A stretch of DNA of 64,000 nt from Halocynthiibacter styelae (GTDB lineage Bacteria > Pseudomonadota > Alphaproteobacteria > Rhodobacterales > Rhodobacteraceae). The notes beneath the pieces were generated by a model that had not been told where the DNA came from, did not search any database, and was given only the letters and a program-made list of their open reading frames with translations. Made by a program: the position numbers and the translations under genes. Positions 18,360 through 28,315 of this stretch are shown here, piece by piece; within the stretch, counting starts at the first letter, position 1; the number at the start of each line of letters is the position of its first letter. The stretch covers positions 151,294 to 215,293 of the forward strand of contig NZ_JADCKQ010000006.1 of NCBI RefSeq assembly GCF_016123485.1, read 5' to 3'.

Positions 18360-18377
18360 GCCATCACAAACCCATTC

Positions 18378-18405
18378 AAAGCCCGGCCTTCGCGCCGGGC
18401 TTTTT
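18378..18405 (+). terminator. Intrinsic terminator after argG
   Basis: Perfect 7-bp stem GCCCGGC / GCCGGGC (18381-18387 with 18394-18400), 6-base loop, followed by TTTTT. It lies 21 bases after the argG stop codon. Confidence 0.92.
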
Positions 18406-18496
18406 CGTTTTCACGCCCCCTCACCTTCCCGTGACACCCCCTTGCCCGCACGCGCGGACAAAGGCAGTCTGGCCCCAGATTACAGGAGCCGACCAA

Positions 18497-19162
18497 ATGA
18501 CCGCTTTCAAACGCCTGAAACACGCCTTCTCCCTGACCCTTGCCATTGGGTTGGGAACTTTCCTGCAATGCACGGCAGCCAATGCGCAGGATCAGGCGAC
18601 CGTTGTGGTTGCCGGGGGCTGCTTCTGGTGTGTGGAAAGCGATTTTGAAAGCGTGCCTGGTGTGATCGAAGCTGTTTCAGGTTTCTCCGGTGGTCACATC
18701 GAAAACCCAAGCTATCGTCAGGTCACAGGCGGTGGCACAGGCCATTATGAAGCCGTGGAAATTACCTATAACCCCGGTCAGATCGGCCTTGATCAGATCC
18801 TGCATATGTTCCTGCGTTCCGTTGATCCACTGGATGCGGGCGGGCAATTCTGTGATCGCGGCGACGGTTATCGCACCGCGATCTGGTATGATGGGGCGGG
18901 TGAACGCGCCATTGCCGAAGCCGCCGTTGCCCGTGCCGAAGCTGACCTTGGCCGCGATATCGTGACACCTGTTCTGGCACGCACGGCCTTTTACCCTGCC
19001 GATGAAGGCCACCAAGATTACTATAAAGGCCGCAATCGCGTGGTCACGCGCTTTGGCTATGTGCGCCAGTCGAACGCCTATAAACGGTATCGCAATGCCT
19101 GTGGCCGCGATCAGCGTGTATCAGAAATCTGGGGTGATGCTGCGCCTTTCGCAGATCACTGA
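18497..19162 (+). CDS. msrA: Exported peptide methionine sulfoxide reductase MsrA
   Basis: 221-aa MsrA repairing methionine-S-sulfoxide in proteins. The catalytic GGCFWC is present with C42 as the nucleophile, followed by VSGFSGGH and later YHQ-type residues in [10 protein letters not shown]. An N-terminal hydrophobic segment ([14 protein letters not shown]) and cleavage-like TAANA-QD indicate a Sec signal peptide, so the enzyme is predicted periplasmic, unlike most MsrA. ATG 18497 has AGGAG 8 bases upstream. It overlaps the convergent rbsK by 7 bases. Confidence 0.94.
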   Translation: MTAFKRLKHAFSLTLAIGLGTFLQCTAANAQDQATVVVAGGCFWCVESDFESVPGVIEAVSGFSGGHIENPSYRQVTGGGTGHYEAVEITYNPGQIGLDQILHMFLRSVDPLDAGGQFCDRGDGYRTAIWYDGAGERAIAEAAVARAEADLGRDIVTPVLARTAFYPADEGHQDYYKGRNRVVTRFGYVRQSNAYKRYRNACGRDQRVSEIWGDAAPFADH

Positions 19163-20034
19163 GCGGAGAGAAACGCCTCAACTTCTGCTGCATCCGGAAT
19201 CGCGGTTGCAGCCCCCACCCGGGTCACCTGGATCGCAGAGGTCGCGCTCGCCCGACGCAAGGCATCCACATCTGACAGCCCTTGTTCAAACCCGGCCACA
19301 AAGCTGCCTGCAAAGGTATCACCGGCACCGGTTGTATCGACAGGATCAACAGAAAATGCAGGGTTAGAGACTATTTCACCCGTTTTCGTATCCAGAAGAT
19401 CCACACCTTTCGCCCCGGCCGTGATCAACACTTTCGCAACCGGCAGATCAGCGGTTTTCACGCCCAGCGCATCTGACAATTGCGCTGCCTCTATTTCATT
19501 CATCAGAAGAAGATCGGTGAAAGGCAGCATGGCTTTCACTGCCTCCGCATCAAATGGTGCTGCGGAATAGGCCACTTTCACCCCATTTGTGCGGGCCGCT
19601 TTTGCGGCGTCCACCTGATGCGAGGTTTCATTCTGAATAAGGACCCAGTCCCCCGCACCACCCGTAGCAAGCGCCGCCTGAATATCAACAGCAGACTGAT
19701 CAAGGTTCGCACCGGCAAAAATTACAATAGCATTTTCTGCCTGCGGATCAACATTGATAATCGCATGACCTGTCGGCGCATCCGACGTGCGGATATGATC
19801 CACCCCCACGCCAAATCCCCGCAGCGCATCAACTGCCCAGACCCCATCCGCACCAACTGCGCCAATATGCTGTGTCACAGACCCGGCCTTGGCGGCAGCA
19901 ACCGACTGATTGGCCCCCTTCCCGCCCAGGCCCGTCTGAACCGCACTGGCCGCAAGCGTTTCTCCTGGCGCCGGCAAATGCGGCACCTGATACACATGGT
20001 CAGCATTGATCGAGCCAAGGCAGAAAACGGTCAT
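19156..20034 (-). CDS. rbsK: Ribokinase (PfkB family)
   Basis: 292-aa sugar kinase phosphorylating D-ribose at O5. Seen are the N-terminal [36 protein letters not shown], and the C-terminal catalytic motif [16 protein letters not shown] with the catalytic Asp. No ribose transporter lies nearby. The ATG shares one base with the TGA of the upstream malic enzyme gene (TGATG), so the two are translationally coupled. The functional link is unclear. Confidence 0.92.
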   Translation of the reverse strand: MTVFCLGSINADHVYQVPHLPAPGETLAASAVQTGLGGKGANQSVAAAKAGSVTQHIGAVGADGVWAVDALRGFGVGVDHIRTSDAPTGHAIINVDPQAENAIVIFAGANLDQSAVDIQAALATGGAGDWVLIQNETSHQVDAAKAARTNGVKVAYSAAPFDAEAVKAMLPFTDLLLMNEIEAAQLSDALGVKTADLPVAKVLITAGAKGVDLLDTKTGEIVSNPAFSVDPVDTTGAGDTFAGSFVAGFEQGLSDVDALRRASATSAIQVTRVGAATAIPDAAEVEAFLSAQ

Positions 20035-22292
20035 CAGCCTACCTTATTCGCTGCCAGAACCGCCATGTTCAGGATGTCGTTCACGGTGGAACCGATGGAA
20101 CAGATCTGAACTGGTTTATCGACGCCGGTCAGGATCGGGCCGATCACGGTGGCACCGGCCATTTCCTGCATTAGTTTCACAGAAATCGACGCAGAGTGAC
20201 GCGCAGGCACAACAAGAACGTTCGCGGGCCCTGTCAGGCGCTGGAACGGATAACTTTCCTGGGCAACTTCGTTCATCGCCACGTCAACAGTCATCTCACC
20301 TTCGTATTCGAAATCCACCCCACGGGTATCCAGAACCTCTGGCGCAAGATGCATTTTCTCTGCCCGTTCGGACACCGGATACCCGAAGGTTGAGAAGCTG
20401 ACAAAGGCGACACGTGGTTCAAGACCCAGGGCGCGTGCAACTTTCGCACCGGCAATTGCGATATTTGCCAGGTCGTCCTCATCCGGCCATTCATGCACCA
20501 GCGTATCAGACACCAACACCACGCGGCCATTGTGCAGAAGGGCCGTCACACCGACAGCGCCACTGTCTGCACTGACATCCATCACGTGATTGATCAGATC
20601 CATCACCTGCGCAGATTTACGGGTGGCACCGGACACCAGGCCATCACCATGCCCGTGCGCCAACATCAGCGCAGCGAACACATGACGATCCCGTGCGGCC
20701 AGTTTATGTACATCACCCCGGTCAAAGCCAAGACGCTGCAGGCGTTTGTAAAGGTAAGCTTTATAGGTGCGCAAATATGGGGTGTTGGCGGCGTTCACCA
20801 CCTCAAGTTCGCTAACAGCATCGCCAAGACCGGCCGCTGTCAGTTTCTCGGCAACATCCGCTTCACGACCCACAACCAGGGCTTTGCCCAGCCCCTGACG
20901 CTGATAGGCCACCGCCGCACGCAATACGCGTGGATCATCGCCCTCGGCAAAGATCATACGGGCCTGCGCCTGCTTCGCCCGCGCATGAATGCCGCGCAGA
21001 ATGTTTGCAGTCGGGTCAAGGCGGGCCTTCAGACCTTCGGCATAGCCTTCCATATCAATGATCGGGCGGCGCGCCACACCGGTATCCATACCAGCCTGGG
21101 CCACCGCAGTTGGGATCATATAGATCAGACGCGGATCAAAAGGGGTTGGGATGATGTAATCACGGCCAAAGGACAGCTTCCGACCATAAGCCATTGCCAC
21201 TTCGTCCGGCACATCTTCACGGGCCAGCTTTGCCAGTGCCTGGGCACAGGCGATTTTCATCTCATCATTGATCGCACGCGCATGAATATCCAGCGCCCCG
21301 CGGAACAGGTATGGGAAGCCAAGCACGTTGTTCACCTGGTTCGGATAATCCGAACGCCCGGTCGCAACGATCGCATCTTCACGCACAGCATGGGCTTCTT
21401 CCGGGGTGATCTCAGGATCCGGGTTCGCCATCGCAAAGATCACCGGATCTTTCGCCATTGCGGCGACCATCTCTGGTGTCACAGCGCCTTTCACAGAAAC
21501 GCCCAGGAAGACATCTGCGCCTTCCATAGCGTCCTCAAGCGTACGCAGATCTGTCTGGATCGCATGGGCAGATTTCCACTGGTTCATACCTTCGGTACGA
21601 CCCTGATAAATCACACCCTTGGTATCGCAAACCACACAGTTTTCATGCGTCGCGCCCATGGATTTCAGCAGTTCGATACAAGCAATACCCGCAGCACCCG
21701 CACCATTGAGAACGATTTTCACATCCTCAATCTTCTTGCCAGAGATCTGCAGCGCATTCAAAAGGCCCGCCGCACAGATCACAGCTGTCCCGTGCTGGTC
21801 ATCATGGAACACCGGGATGTCCATCATCTCTTTCAGACGCTGTTCGATGATAAAGCACTCCGGCGCCTTGATGTCTTCAAGGTTGATGCCGCCAAAGCTT
21901 GGCCCCATCAGTTTCACCGCATTGATGAAAGCGTCGCAATCCTCTGTGTCCAGCTCAAGGTCGATCGAATTCACATCAGCGAACCGCTTGAACAGCACCG
22001 CCTTACCTTCCATCACCGGCTTGGACGCCAGCGCGCCAAGGTTGCCAAGGCCCAGAACCGCAGTGCCGTTGGAAATCACCGCAACCATATTGCCCTTGGT
22101 CGTGTAATCATATGCCGTCGCCGGGTCAGCCGCGATCGCCTCACAGGGGACCGCCACACCGGGGGAATAGGCCAGCGACAGATCGCGCTGGGTGGCCATG
22201 GGTTTGGATGCTACGATGTCATATTTACCTGGTTTCGGGTCCAGGTGATACGCAAGCGCTTCTTCCGGGGTAACTTTACTATTATTGGCCAT
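20034..22292 (-). CDS. maeB: NADP-dependent malic enzyme with C-terminal phosphotransacetylase domain
   Basis: 752-aa two-domain protein. Residues 1 to about 430 form the malic enzyme (SLAYSPGVAVPCEAI, VFHDDQHGTAVICAAGLLNAL, NGAGAAGIA for NADP binding). The rest resembles phosphotransacetylase (GLVSGATRKSAQVMDLI...), which in MaeB-type enzymes is regulatory rather than catalytic. It decarboxylates malate to pyruvate with NADPH. The start is ATG 22292, and the gene heads a two-gene unit with rbsK. It is divergent from mutS across 177 bases in which I see no clear element. Confidence 0.96.
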   Translation of the reverse strand: MANNSKVTPEEALAYHLDPKPGKYDIVASKPMATQRDLSLAYSPGVAVPCEAIAADPATAYDYTTKGNMVAVISNGTAVLGLGNLGALASKPVMEGKAVLFKRFADVNSIDLELDTEDCDAFINAVKLMGPSFGGINLEDIKAPECFIIEQRLKEMMDIPVFHDDQHGTAVICAAGLLNALQISGKKIEDVKIVLNGAGAAGIACIELLKSMGATHENCVVCDTKGVIYQGRTEGMNQWKSAHAIQTDLRTLEDAMEGADVFLGVSVKGAVTPEMVAAMAKDPVIFAMANPDPEITPEEAHAVREDAIVATGRSDYPNQVNNVLGFPYLFRGALDIHARAINDEMKIACAQALAKLAREDVPDEVAMAYGRKLSFGRDYIIPTPFDPRLIYMIPTAVAQAGMDTGVARRPIIDMEGYAEGLKARLDPTANILRGIHARAKQAQARMIFAEGDDPRVLRAAVAYQRQGLGKALVVGREADVAEKLTAAGLGDAVSELEVVNAANTPYLRTYKAYLYKRLQRLGFDRGDVHKLAARDRHVFAALMLAHGHGDGLVSGATRKSAQVMDLINHVMDVSADSGAVGVTALLHNGRVVLVSDTLVHEWPDEDDLANIAIAGAKVARALGLEPRVAFVSFSTFGYPVSERAEKMHLAPEVLDTRGVDFEYEGEMTVDVAMNEVAQESYPFQRLTGPANVLVVPARHSASISVKLMQEMAGATVIGPILTGVDKPVQICSIGSTVNDILNMAVLAANKVG

Positions 22293-22469
22293 GGGTCCTC
22301 ACTTCGCGGGCTATCACGTCAAACTACAGTAAATTTCAGCGCCGACAACAACCAGACCACCCGAAAACCGGCCTTTTCTGGATCAATACCGGCAAAATCG
22401 CGCCAGATCATGTTTGCAGGCGCGCGCCTGGCCGTTTATCCCTGTCGCAAAGGTTTAACGGGGCACACC

Positions 22470-25118
22470 ATGGCAGCATCTAAAGGCGACGGCGTCACAC
22501 CAATGATGGCGCAATTTCTGGAGATCAAATCAGAATACCCGGACGCGCTGCTGTTTTATCGCATGGGCGATTTCTATGAGATGTTCTTTGACGACGCCGT
22601 CAGCGCCGCCGAAGCCCTGGACATTGCCCTGACCAAACGCGGCAAACACGCGGGCGAAGATATCCCCATGTGTGGCGTACCCCATCATGCCGCCGAAGGG
22701 TATTTCCTGACCCTGATCCGCAAGGGGTTTCGCGTCGCCGTTTGTGAACAACTTGAAAGCCCGGCAGAGGCGAAGAAACGCGGCTACAAAGCCGTTGTGA
22801 AACGTGGTGTGGTTCGCCTTGTCACCCCTGGGACATTGACCGAAGACAGCTTGCTGAACGCCCGTCAGCACAACTATCTGGCGGCTTACTGTGGTATCCG
22901 CGATCAGGGTGCGCTGGCATGGGTCGATATTTCCACCGGGGCTTTCCACGTGATGGAAGCCTCACGCCTGCGTCTCTCGCCTGAACTTGCGCGTCTTGCA
23001 CCAAAAGAATTGCTGGTCATCAGTGAAGATGAAGGTGATTTCCTCGAATTAGGGTCTGATCTGGGCGTTGCGATCACCCCCCTCGCCCGTTCCGCATTTG
23101 ACAGTTCTGCCTCGGAAAACCGGTTAAAATCTCTGCTGAATGTATCCACCCTGGACGCCTTTGGCACGTTTTCCCGCGCTGAACTGGGCGCCATGGGGGC
23201 GCTGGTTGAATACATCGACCTGACGCAAAAGGGCAAACTGCCCCTGCTGCAAACGCCGGTGCGCGAAAGCGCCGGCGGCACCATGCAGATCGACGCTGCG
23301 ACACGTCGTAACCTTGAAATCACCCACGCCATGAGCGGCGGTCGCGCGGGGTCACTCCTCGCCACTGTTGACCGCACTGTCACTGCCGGTGGTGCGCGTC
23401 TTCTGGAAAAACGCCTGTCTTCGCCGTCCATGGATCTCAACCTGCTTCAGGCCCGCCATGATGCGGTCAGCTACCTTGTTGAAAACCTGTCCTTGCGGGA
23501 AAACCTGCGCGATATTCTGCGGGCTGTGCCAGATATGGATCGCGGTCTGTCCCGGATTGCCCTGGAACGTGGCGGCCCCCGTGACCTGGCAGCGATCCGC
23601 AACGGTCTGACCCAGGCTGAAAACCTGACGCAATGCCTGCCACAGGATATGCCTGGCGTATTGGCAGAGGCCACAAATGCCCTGCCCGGCCATGATGAAC
23701 TGATTGATCTGCTTGATAACGCATTGATCGCTGAACCACCCCTTCTGGCGCGAGATGGCGGCTTCATTGCCCCCGGATACGATCAGGACCTGGACGAAGC
23801 CCGCACCCTGCGCGATGAAGGCCGTTCCGTCATCGCCGGGCTTCAGGCGCAATATTCCGAAATCACTGGCATCAACGCCCTGAAGGTCAAACACAACAAT
23901 GTGCTGGGCTATTTTATCGAAACCCCGGCGACCCATGCAGATAAAATGCTGTCTGCGCCGCTGTCCGAAACCTTCATCCACCGTCAGACCACGGCCAATG
24001 CGGTGCGTTTCACTACGGTTGCCCTGTCCGAACTTGAAACAAAGATCCTGAACGCCGGATCAAACGTGCTTGAGATCGAAAAGAGGCTCTATTCCACCTT
24101 AACCAGCGCCATTCTTGATCGTTCTGATGCGATTTATCAGACGACACGAGGTCTCGCGGAACTTGATCTTGCCGCCGGGTTTGCTGATCTTGCCTGCTTT
24201 GAAAACTGGGCCCGCCCCACCCTGACAGCAGGTCGTGAATTTGACATCACCGGTGGCCGCCACCCGGTTGTCGAAGCCGCCCTGCGTCAACAGGGTGACA
24301 CGCCATTTATCGCCAATAACTGCCAGTTTGAAGCATCAGACGGCGCCGCGATCTGGCTTCTGACCGGCCCCAACATGTCTGGAAAATCGACCTTCCTGCG
24401 CCAGAACGCGCTGATCGCTTTGCTGGCGCAAGCCGGCAGTTTTGTGCCTGCGACCAGCGCAAAACTTGGCCTTGTCAGCCAGCTGTTTTCCCGCGTCGGT
24501 GCCTCTGATGATCTTGCCCGCGGGCGATCCACATTCATGGTGGAAATGGTCGAAACTGCCGCGATCCTTAATCAGGCCGACGACCGCGCTTTTGTTATTC
24601 TGGACGAAATCGGGCGCGGCACCGCAACCTGGGATGGCCTGTCCATCGCCTGGGCGACACTGGAATATCTGCATGAAACCAACAAGTGCCGCGCATTGTT
24701 TGCAACCCACTACCACGAACTGACCCAACTGGCCGACACGCTGCAGGGTGTCGATAACGCCACGGTCGCCGTGAAGGAATGGGAAGGCGATGTGATTTTC
24801 CTGCACGAAGTCCACAAAGGCGCAGCAGATCGGTCTTACGGTGTACAGGTCGCGCGCCTGGCTGGCCTGCCATCCTCTGTTGTTGAACGTGCCCGTGTGG
24901 TCCTGGAGCAACTGGAAAAATCAGACCGCGAAGGTGGCAACACACCAAAAGCGCTGATCGACGATCTACCACTGTTTTCCGCCGCACCACCCCCTGCGCC
25001 CGTGGCAGTAAAAGCCTCACCCGCTTTGGAACGCCTGTCTGATATTGAACCGGACAGCCTGTCACCACGCGAAGCGCTGGATCTGATTTATGAGCTGAAA
25101 AAGCTTAATGTTTCGTAG
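22470..25118 (+). CDS. mutS: DNA mismatch repair protein MutS
   Basis: 882-aa mismatch-recognition ATPase. The N-terminal mismatch-binding Phe-x-Glu is in RMGDFYEMFFDDA. The C-terminal ATPase has Walker A TGPNMSGKST, Walker B VILDEIGRGTATWDGLS and FATHYHEL. I chose ATG 22470 (MAASKGDGV). The frame is open far upstream, antisense to maeB, but that part has no recognisable protein. The Trp in GTATWDG is Tyr in most homologues, a mild change. Confidence 0.96.
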   Translation: MAASKGDGVTPMMAQFLEIKSEYPDALLFYRMGDFYEMFFDDAVSAAEALDIALTKRGKHAGEDIPMCGVPHHAAEGYFLTLIRKGFRVAVCEQLESPAEAKKRGYKAVVKRGVVRLVTPGTLTEDSLLNARQHNYLAAYCGIRDQGALAWVDISTGAFHVMEASRLRLSPELARLAPKELLVISEDEGDFLELGSDLGVAITPLARSAFDSSASENRLKSLLNVSTLDAFGTFSRAELGAMGALVEYIDLTQKGKLPLLQTPVRESAGGTMQIDAATRRNLEITHAMSGGRAGSLLATVDRTVTAGGARLLEKRLSSPSMDLNLLQARHDAVSYLVENLSLRENLRDILRAVPDMDRGLSRIALERGGPRDLAAIRNGLTQAENLTQCLPQDMPGVLAEATNALPGHDELIDLLDNALIAEPPLLARDGGFIAPGYDQDLDEARTLRDEGRSVIAGLQAQYSEITGINALKVKHNNVLGYFIETPATHADKMLSAPLSETFIHRQTTANAVRFTTVALSELETKILNAGSNVLEIEKRLYSTLTSAILDRSDAIYQTTRGLAELDLAAGFADLACFENWARPTLTAGREFDITGGRHPVVEAALRQQGDTPFIANNCQFEASDGAAIWLLTGPNMSGKSTFLRQNALIALLAQAGSFVPATSAKLGLVSQLFSRVGASDDLARGRSTFMVEMVETAAILNQADDRAFVILDEIGRGTATWDGLSIAWATLEYLHETNKCRALFATHYHELTQLADTLQGVDNATVAVKEWEGDVIFLHEVHKGAADRSYGVQVARLAGLPSSVVERARVVLEQLEKSDREGGNTPKALIDDLPLFSAAPPPAPVAVKASPALERLSDIEPDSLSPREALDLIYELKKLNVS

Positions 25119-25125
25119 AATCGGG

Positions 25126-25174
25126 CTTTAAAGTTTTTAAAGTCCGGGTCTGAACCAGTTTAAACTTTTTAAAG
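25126..25174. repeat. Paired AT-rich repeats in the mutS-grpE intergenic region
   Basis: Two similar 18-base elements rich in TTTAAA (25126-25143 and 25157-25174) flank a short GC-containing spacer. As an inverted pair they match at 14 of 18 positions. They also read as near-perfect direct repeats of AAAGTTTTTAAAG / AAACTTTTTAAAG. They may form a weak 3' hairpin for mutS, but no T-tract follows. Confidence 0.4.
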
Positions 25175-25196
25175 AAAAGGGGCGCCAGAGCGCCCC
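25175..25196 (-). terminator. Intrinsic terminator after grpE
   Basis: Perfect 7-bp stem GGGGCGC / GCGCCCC (25179-25185 with 25190-25196) with a 4-base loop. On the minus strand it is followed by TTTTCTTT, 6 bases after the grpE stop. Confidence 0.88.
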
Positions 25197-25202
25197 GAAA
25201 TC

Positions 25203-25781
25203 TTATGCTGGTGTTGAGGAAACCCCAACCTGCGCCGGACGCAGCAGACGATCGTGCAACATGAAACCTTCTGCCGCCACCTGAATGATGTCACCGGCTT
25301 TTGTGCCTGGCAGCGGTGCTTCGAACATTGCCTGGTGCTGCTGTGGGTCAAAACGGTCACCAACTTCTGGTAAAATCCGCTTAATGCCATGTTTTTCAAA
25401 GACATTCAGAAGTTCACGCATGGTCAGTTCAATCCCTTCAAACAGGCCGGCATTGGCTGCACGCTGTTCTTCGGTCATGGTTTCCATGGCGCGTTTCATA
25501 TTGTCATGCACCGGCAGCATATCGCGCGCCAGTTTAGACCCGCCATAGTTTTCTGCTTCGCGACGATCGCGGTCAGACCGCTTACGCGCATTTTCTGCAT
25601 CTGCCAGAGCGCGCATAAATTTGTCTTTATAATCATCACGTTCCGCGATGACTGCGTTCATCTCAACAGAACCGCCCTCTTTCAGGGCCTCTTCCATGAT
25701 GTCCACCTGGTCATCACCAAACACATCCGCCTCTGCCGAAGCGATGTCATCCAGAAAGTCGTCTTTTTTCATGTCAGCCAT
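25203..25781 (-). CDS. grpE: GrpE nucleotide exchange factor
   Basis: 192-aa co-chaperone releasing ADP from DnaK. A charged N-terminus leads into the long dimerisation helix (KDKFMRALADAENARKRSDRDRREAENYGGSKLARDMLPVHDNMKRAM). The C-terminal beta domain has RILPEVGDRFDPQQHQAMFE...GDIIQVAAEGFMLHDRLLRPAQVGVS. The length is normal for the family. It follows hrcA by 21 bases and ends at an intrinsic terminator. Confidence 0.96.
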   Translation of the reverse strand: MADMKKDDFLDDIASAEADVFGDDQVDIMEEALKEGGSVEMNAVIAERDDYKDKFMRALADAENARKRSDRDRREAENYGGSKLARDMLPVHDNMKRAMETMTEEQRAANAGLFEGIELTMRELLNVFEKHGIKRILPEVGDRFDPQQHQAMFEAPLPGTKAGDIIQVAAEGFMLHDRLLRPAQVGVSSTPA

Positions 25782-25802
25782 GTCTTCACCTTTTCGCCAG
25801 CG

Positions 25803-26867
25803 TCAGCTTTTATCAGAAATCATCCGCCCGACAAGCTGTGCTGTGTAATCTACCACCGGAACAATGCGCCCGTAGTTCAGCCGTGTAGGGCCGATCACAC
25901 CAACCGCACCGATAATCTTCCGGTCAGAGTTCATATAAGGAGAAACCACCAAAGAGCTACCCGAAAGTGAAAATAGTTTGTTTTCTGAGCCAATAAAAAT
26001 GCGCACACCTTCGCCCGTATCGGTCAGTTCCAGGAAATCTGCGATATCACGTTTGCGTTCAAGATCGTCAAACAGGCTGCGAATGCGCTCAAGATCCTCA
26101 GAGTTTCCACTTTCTTCCAACAGGTTAGACTGCCCCCGTACAATCAGCCGTTCGTAACTTTCGCCTTCATTCTCCCAAAGGGCAAAGCCGTTCTCCACCA
26201 GATCCCGCGCCAGGACATCAATTTCCTGTCTGCGCGTTGTAATCTCGTGTTTTACCCGATTTCGCAGTTCAGACAGCGTGTGTCCTTCTGCCAGGGCATT
26301 CAGAAAGTTGGCCGCCTCACGCATAGAACTTGGCGTTTGTCCCGCTGGCGGCTGGAACACGCGGTTTTCGACATGACCATCGGCAAACACCAACACCACA
26401 AGCGCACGATCCTGACCAAGATGAACAAATTCGATATGTTTTACAGGGGCTTCGTGCTTTGGCGTCAGCACCAGACTTGCGCCCCGAGTGATCCCGGACA
26501 ACGCCTTACCAACACTCCCCAGAATCGCACCAACGTCTTTCTGATTGGATCCCACAGTTGCGTTGATCTTATCCTGATCATCGCGCGAAACATCACGCAT
26601 TTCCATGACGCCATCAACAAACATACGCAGACCTTGCTGCGTTGGAATACGTCCTGCAGACACATGAGGACTATCAAGAAGTCCCATAAATTCAAGATCT
26701 TGCATCACATTTCGAACCGTCGCGGCAGACACCTTTTCGCTTAACGTCCTGGTCAGTGTGCGAGAACCGACAGGTTCACCATCATGCAGATAGCTTTCCA
26801 CAACCCGGCGAAATACCTCGCGGGAACGGTCGTTTAACTCATCCAGAATCGGGCTTTGATCTGTCAT
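25803..26867 (-). CDS. hrcA: Heat-inducible transcription repressor HrcA
   Basis: 354-aa repressor that binds CIRCE operators of chaperonin genes. The N-terminal winged helix has [50 protein letters not shown]. The C-terminal GAF-like region ends with [40 protein letters not shown], the family signature. I chose ATG 26867 ([13 protein letters not shown]). No CIRCE inverted repeat is visible upstream, so autoregulation through CIRCE is not supported here. Confidence 0.96.
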   Translation of the reverse strand: MTDQSPILDELNDRSREVFRRVVESYLHDGEPVGSRTLTRTLSEKVSAATVRNVMQDLEFMGLLDSPHVSAGRIPTQQGLRMFVDGVMEMRDVSRDDQDKINATVGSNQKDVGAILGSVGKALSGITRGASLVLTPKHEAPVKHIEFVHLGQDRALVVLVFADGHVENRVFQPPAGQTPSSMREAANFLNALAEGHTLSELRNRVKHEITTRRQEIDVLARDLVENGFALWENEGESYERLIVRGQSNLLEESGNSEDLERIRSLFDDLERKRDIADFLELTDTGEGVRIFIGSENKLFSLSGSSLVVSPYMNSDRKIIGAVGVIGPTRLNYGRIVPVVDYTAQLVGRMISDKS

Positions 26868-26892
26868 AGTGGGCCTATTGTAATGCTGCATT

Positions 26893-26921
26893 CATTAAGA
26901 ACGAAGACGCAGAAAGGTCAA
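26893..26921 (-). promoter_or_regulatory. Candidate promoter of hrcA-grpE
   Basis: On the minus strand TTGACC (complement of 26916-26921) is followed after 17 bases by TTAATG. The -35 is good and the -10 poor for housekeeping sigma. The CTTAAT stretch also resembles the -10 of alphaproteobacterial RpoH promoters. It lies about 26 bases before the start codon. Confidence 0.35.
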
Positions 26922-26984
26922 TCACACCTTGCTTTTTTGCCCCTTCAAAAGTTATCAGAACACAACAGAAAAAAGGATCATATT

Positions 26985-27698
26985 ATGCGCCCTTCTGGCC
27001 GTCAGACTGATGAAATGCGTTCCGTTTCCATTGAAACCAACGTCACCCGCCATGCAGAGGGTTCTTGCCTGATCAAAATGGGCGAAACACATGTTCTGTG
27101 TACCGCATCGCTTGAAAGCCGCGTGCCGCCGTTCCTGCGCAACACCGGTCTTGGCTGGGTCACTGCGGAATACGGCATGCTGCCACGCGCCACACACACA
27201 CGCATGCGTCGTGAAGCTGCCCAGGGCAAGCAGTCCGGAAGAACTCAGGAAATTCAACGCCTTATAGGTCGCTCCCTGCGTGCTGGCGTGGATCGTTCCG
27301 CGCTTGGAGAACGTCAGATCACCGTCGATTGTGATGTGATCCAGGCCGATGGCGGCACACGCTGTGCGGCGATCACCGGCGGTTGGGTTGCCCTGCGTCT
27401 GGCTGTAAACAAACTGTTGAAAGCTGGCGATATCGTATCTGATCCGCTGATTGATCCGGTTTCCGCGATCTCTTGCGGTATTTATGCGGGCCAACCTGTG
27501 CTGGATCTGGATTACCCCGAGGATTCCGAAGCTGGCGTTGACGGCAACTTTGTCATGACAGGTTCTGGCAAACTGATCGAAATTCAGATGTCCGCCGAAG
27601 GTTCTACTTTCTCGCGCGATCAGATGAACCAGCTGATGGATCTGGCGGAAAAAGGCGTGGCTGAACTGACCGCAGCCCAACTGGCAGCGGTGAAGTAA
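26985..27698 (+). CDS. rph: Ribonuclease PH
   Basis: 237-aa phosphorolytic 3'-5' exoribonuclease trimming tRNA 3' ends. Start [17 protein letters not shown]. Characteristic regions are [63 protein letters not shown] and the catalytic [19 protein letters not shown]. The length is standard. ATG 26985 has AAGG upstream, and earlier in-frame codons look non-coding. It is divergent from hrcA and first in rph-rdgB-hemW-ybaN. Confidence 0.97.
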   Translation: MRPSGRQTDEMRSVSIETNVTRHAEGSCLIKMGETHVLCTASLESRVPPFLRNTGLGWVTAEYGMLPRATHTRMRREAAQGKQSGRTQEIQRLIGRSLRAGVDRSALGERQITVDCDVIQADGGTRCAAITGGWVALRLAVNKLLKAGDIVSDPLIDPVSAISCGIYAGQPVLDLDYPEDSEAGVDGNFVMTGSGKLIEIQMSAEGSTFSRDQMNQLMDLAEKGVAELTAAQLAAVK

Positions 27699-28315
27699 TG
27701 CGTAAATTTACCGGCAATGATCTGGTCGTGGCTTCCCACAACGCGGGCAAGATCCGTGAAATCGGAAAGCTATTGGAACCCTTTGGTATCAATGTGAAAT
27801 CCGCAGGTGATCTGGGCTTTGAAGAGCCAGATGAAACCGAAGATACATTTGCCGGTAACGCCCGCATCAAGGCCCATTTCGCGGCCAAATCCTCAGACCT
27901 GCCTGCTCTGTCGGATGACAGTGGCATCATGGTGGACGCGCTGGATGGCGCACCCGGGGTTTACACTGCGGACTGGGCCGAAACCGACAATGGTCGTGAT
28001 TTTGTCATGGCAATGACGAAGGTTCAGACCCTTCTGGACGATAAGAACGCCGCGCATCCACGCAAAGCTGCGTTTGTCTGCACGCTGTGCATCGCCTGGC
28101 CCGACGGACATGATGAGATCTTTGAAGGACGTGCAGAGGGTCAGGTTGTCTGGCCAATGCGCGGGGAGAACGGGTTTGGCTTTGATCCGGTATTTCAGCC
28201 AGAGGGTCATGATGTGACCTTTGGCGAGATGAAGCCCGAAGAAAAGGCTCCCCTTACCCACCGCGCCGCCGCCTTCCGCCTGCTGGTGGATGGCTGTTTT
28301 GGTGACCTCTCGTGA
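27698..28315 (+). CDS. rdgB: dITP/XTP pyrophosphatase RdgB (HAM1 family)
   Basis: 205-aa enzyme that removes deaminated purine nucleotides from the pool. Seen are ASHNAGKIREIGKLL (the SHNxGK substrate loop), EETFAGNA-like EDTFAGNARIKAHFAA, ALSDDSGIMVDALDGAPGVYTA with the catalytic Asp pair, and GFGFDPVFQPEG. It overlaps the rph stop by one base (TAATG) and is followed by a GTGA overlap into hemW. Confidence 0.96.
   Translation: MRKFTGNDLVVASHNAGKIREIGKLLEPFGINVKSAGDLGFEEPDETEDTFAGNARIKAHFAAKSSDLPALSDDSGIMVDALDGAPGVYTADWAETDNGRDFVMAMTKVQTLLDDKNAAHPRKAAFVCTLCIAWPDGHDEIFEGRAEGQVVWPMRGENGFGFDPVFQPEGHDVTFGEMKPEEKAPLTHRAAAFRLLVDGCFGDLS

Noticed and set aside
20493..22469. About 660-codon open frame upstream of and fused to mutS, antisense to the malic enzyme gene
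   Set aside because: It has no recognisable domain, is antisense to a certain gene along most of its length, and mutS has a clear start at 22470. Long antisense open frames are expected with this codon bias.
26868..26984. CIRCE operator upstream of hrcA
   Set aside because: I looked for TTAGCACTC-N9-GAGTGCTAA and found no half-site pair in the intergenic region.
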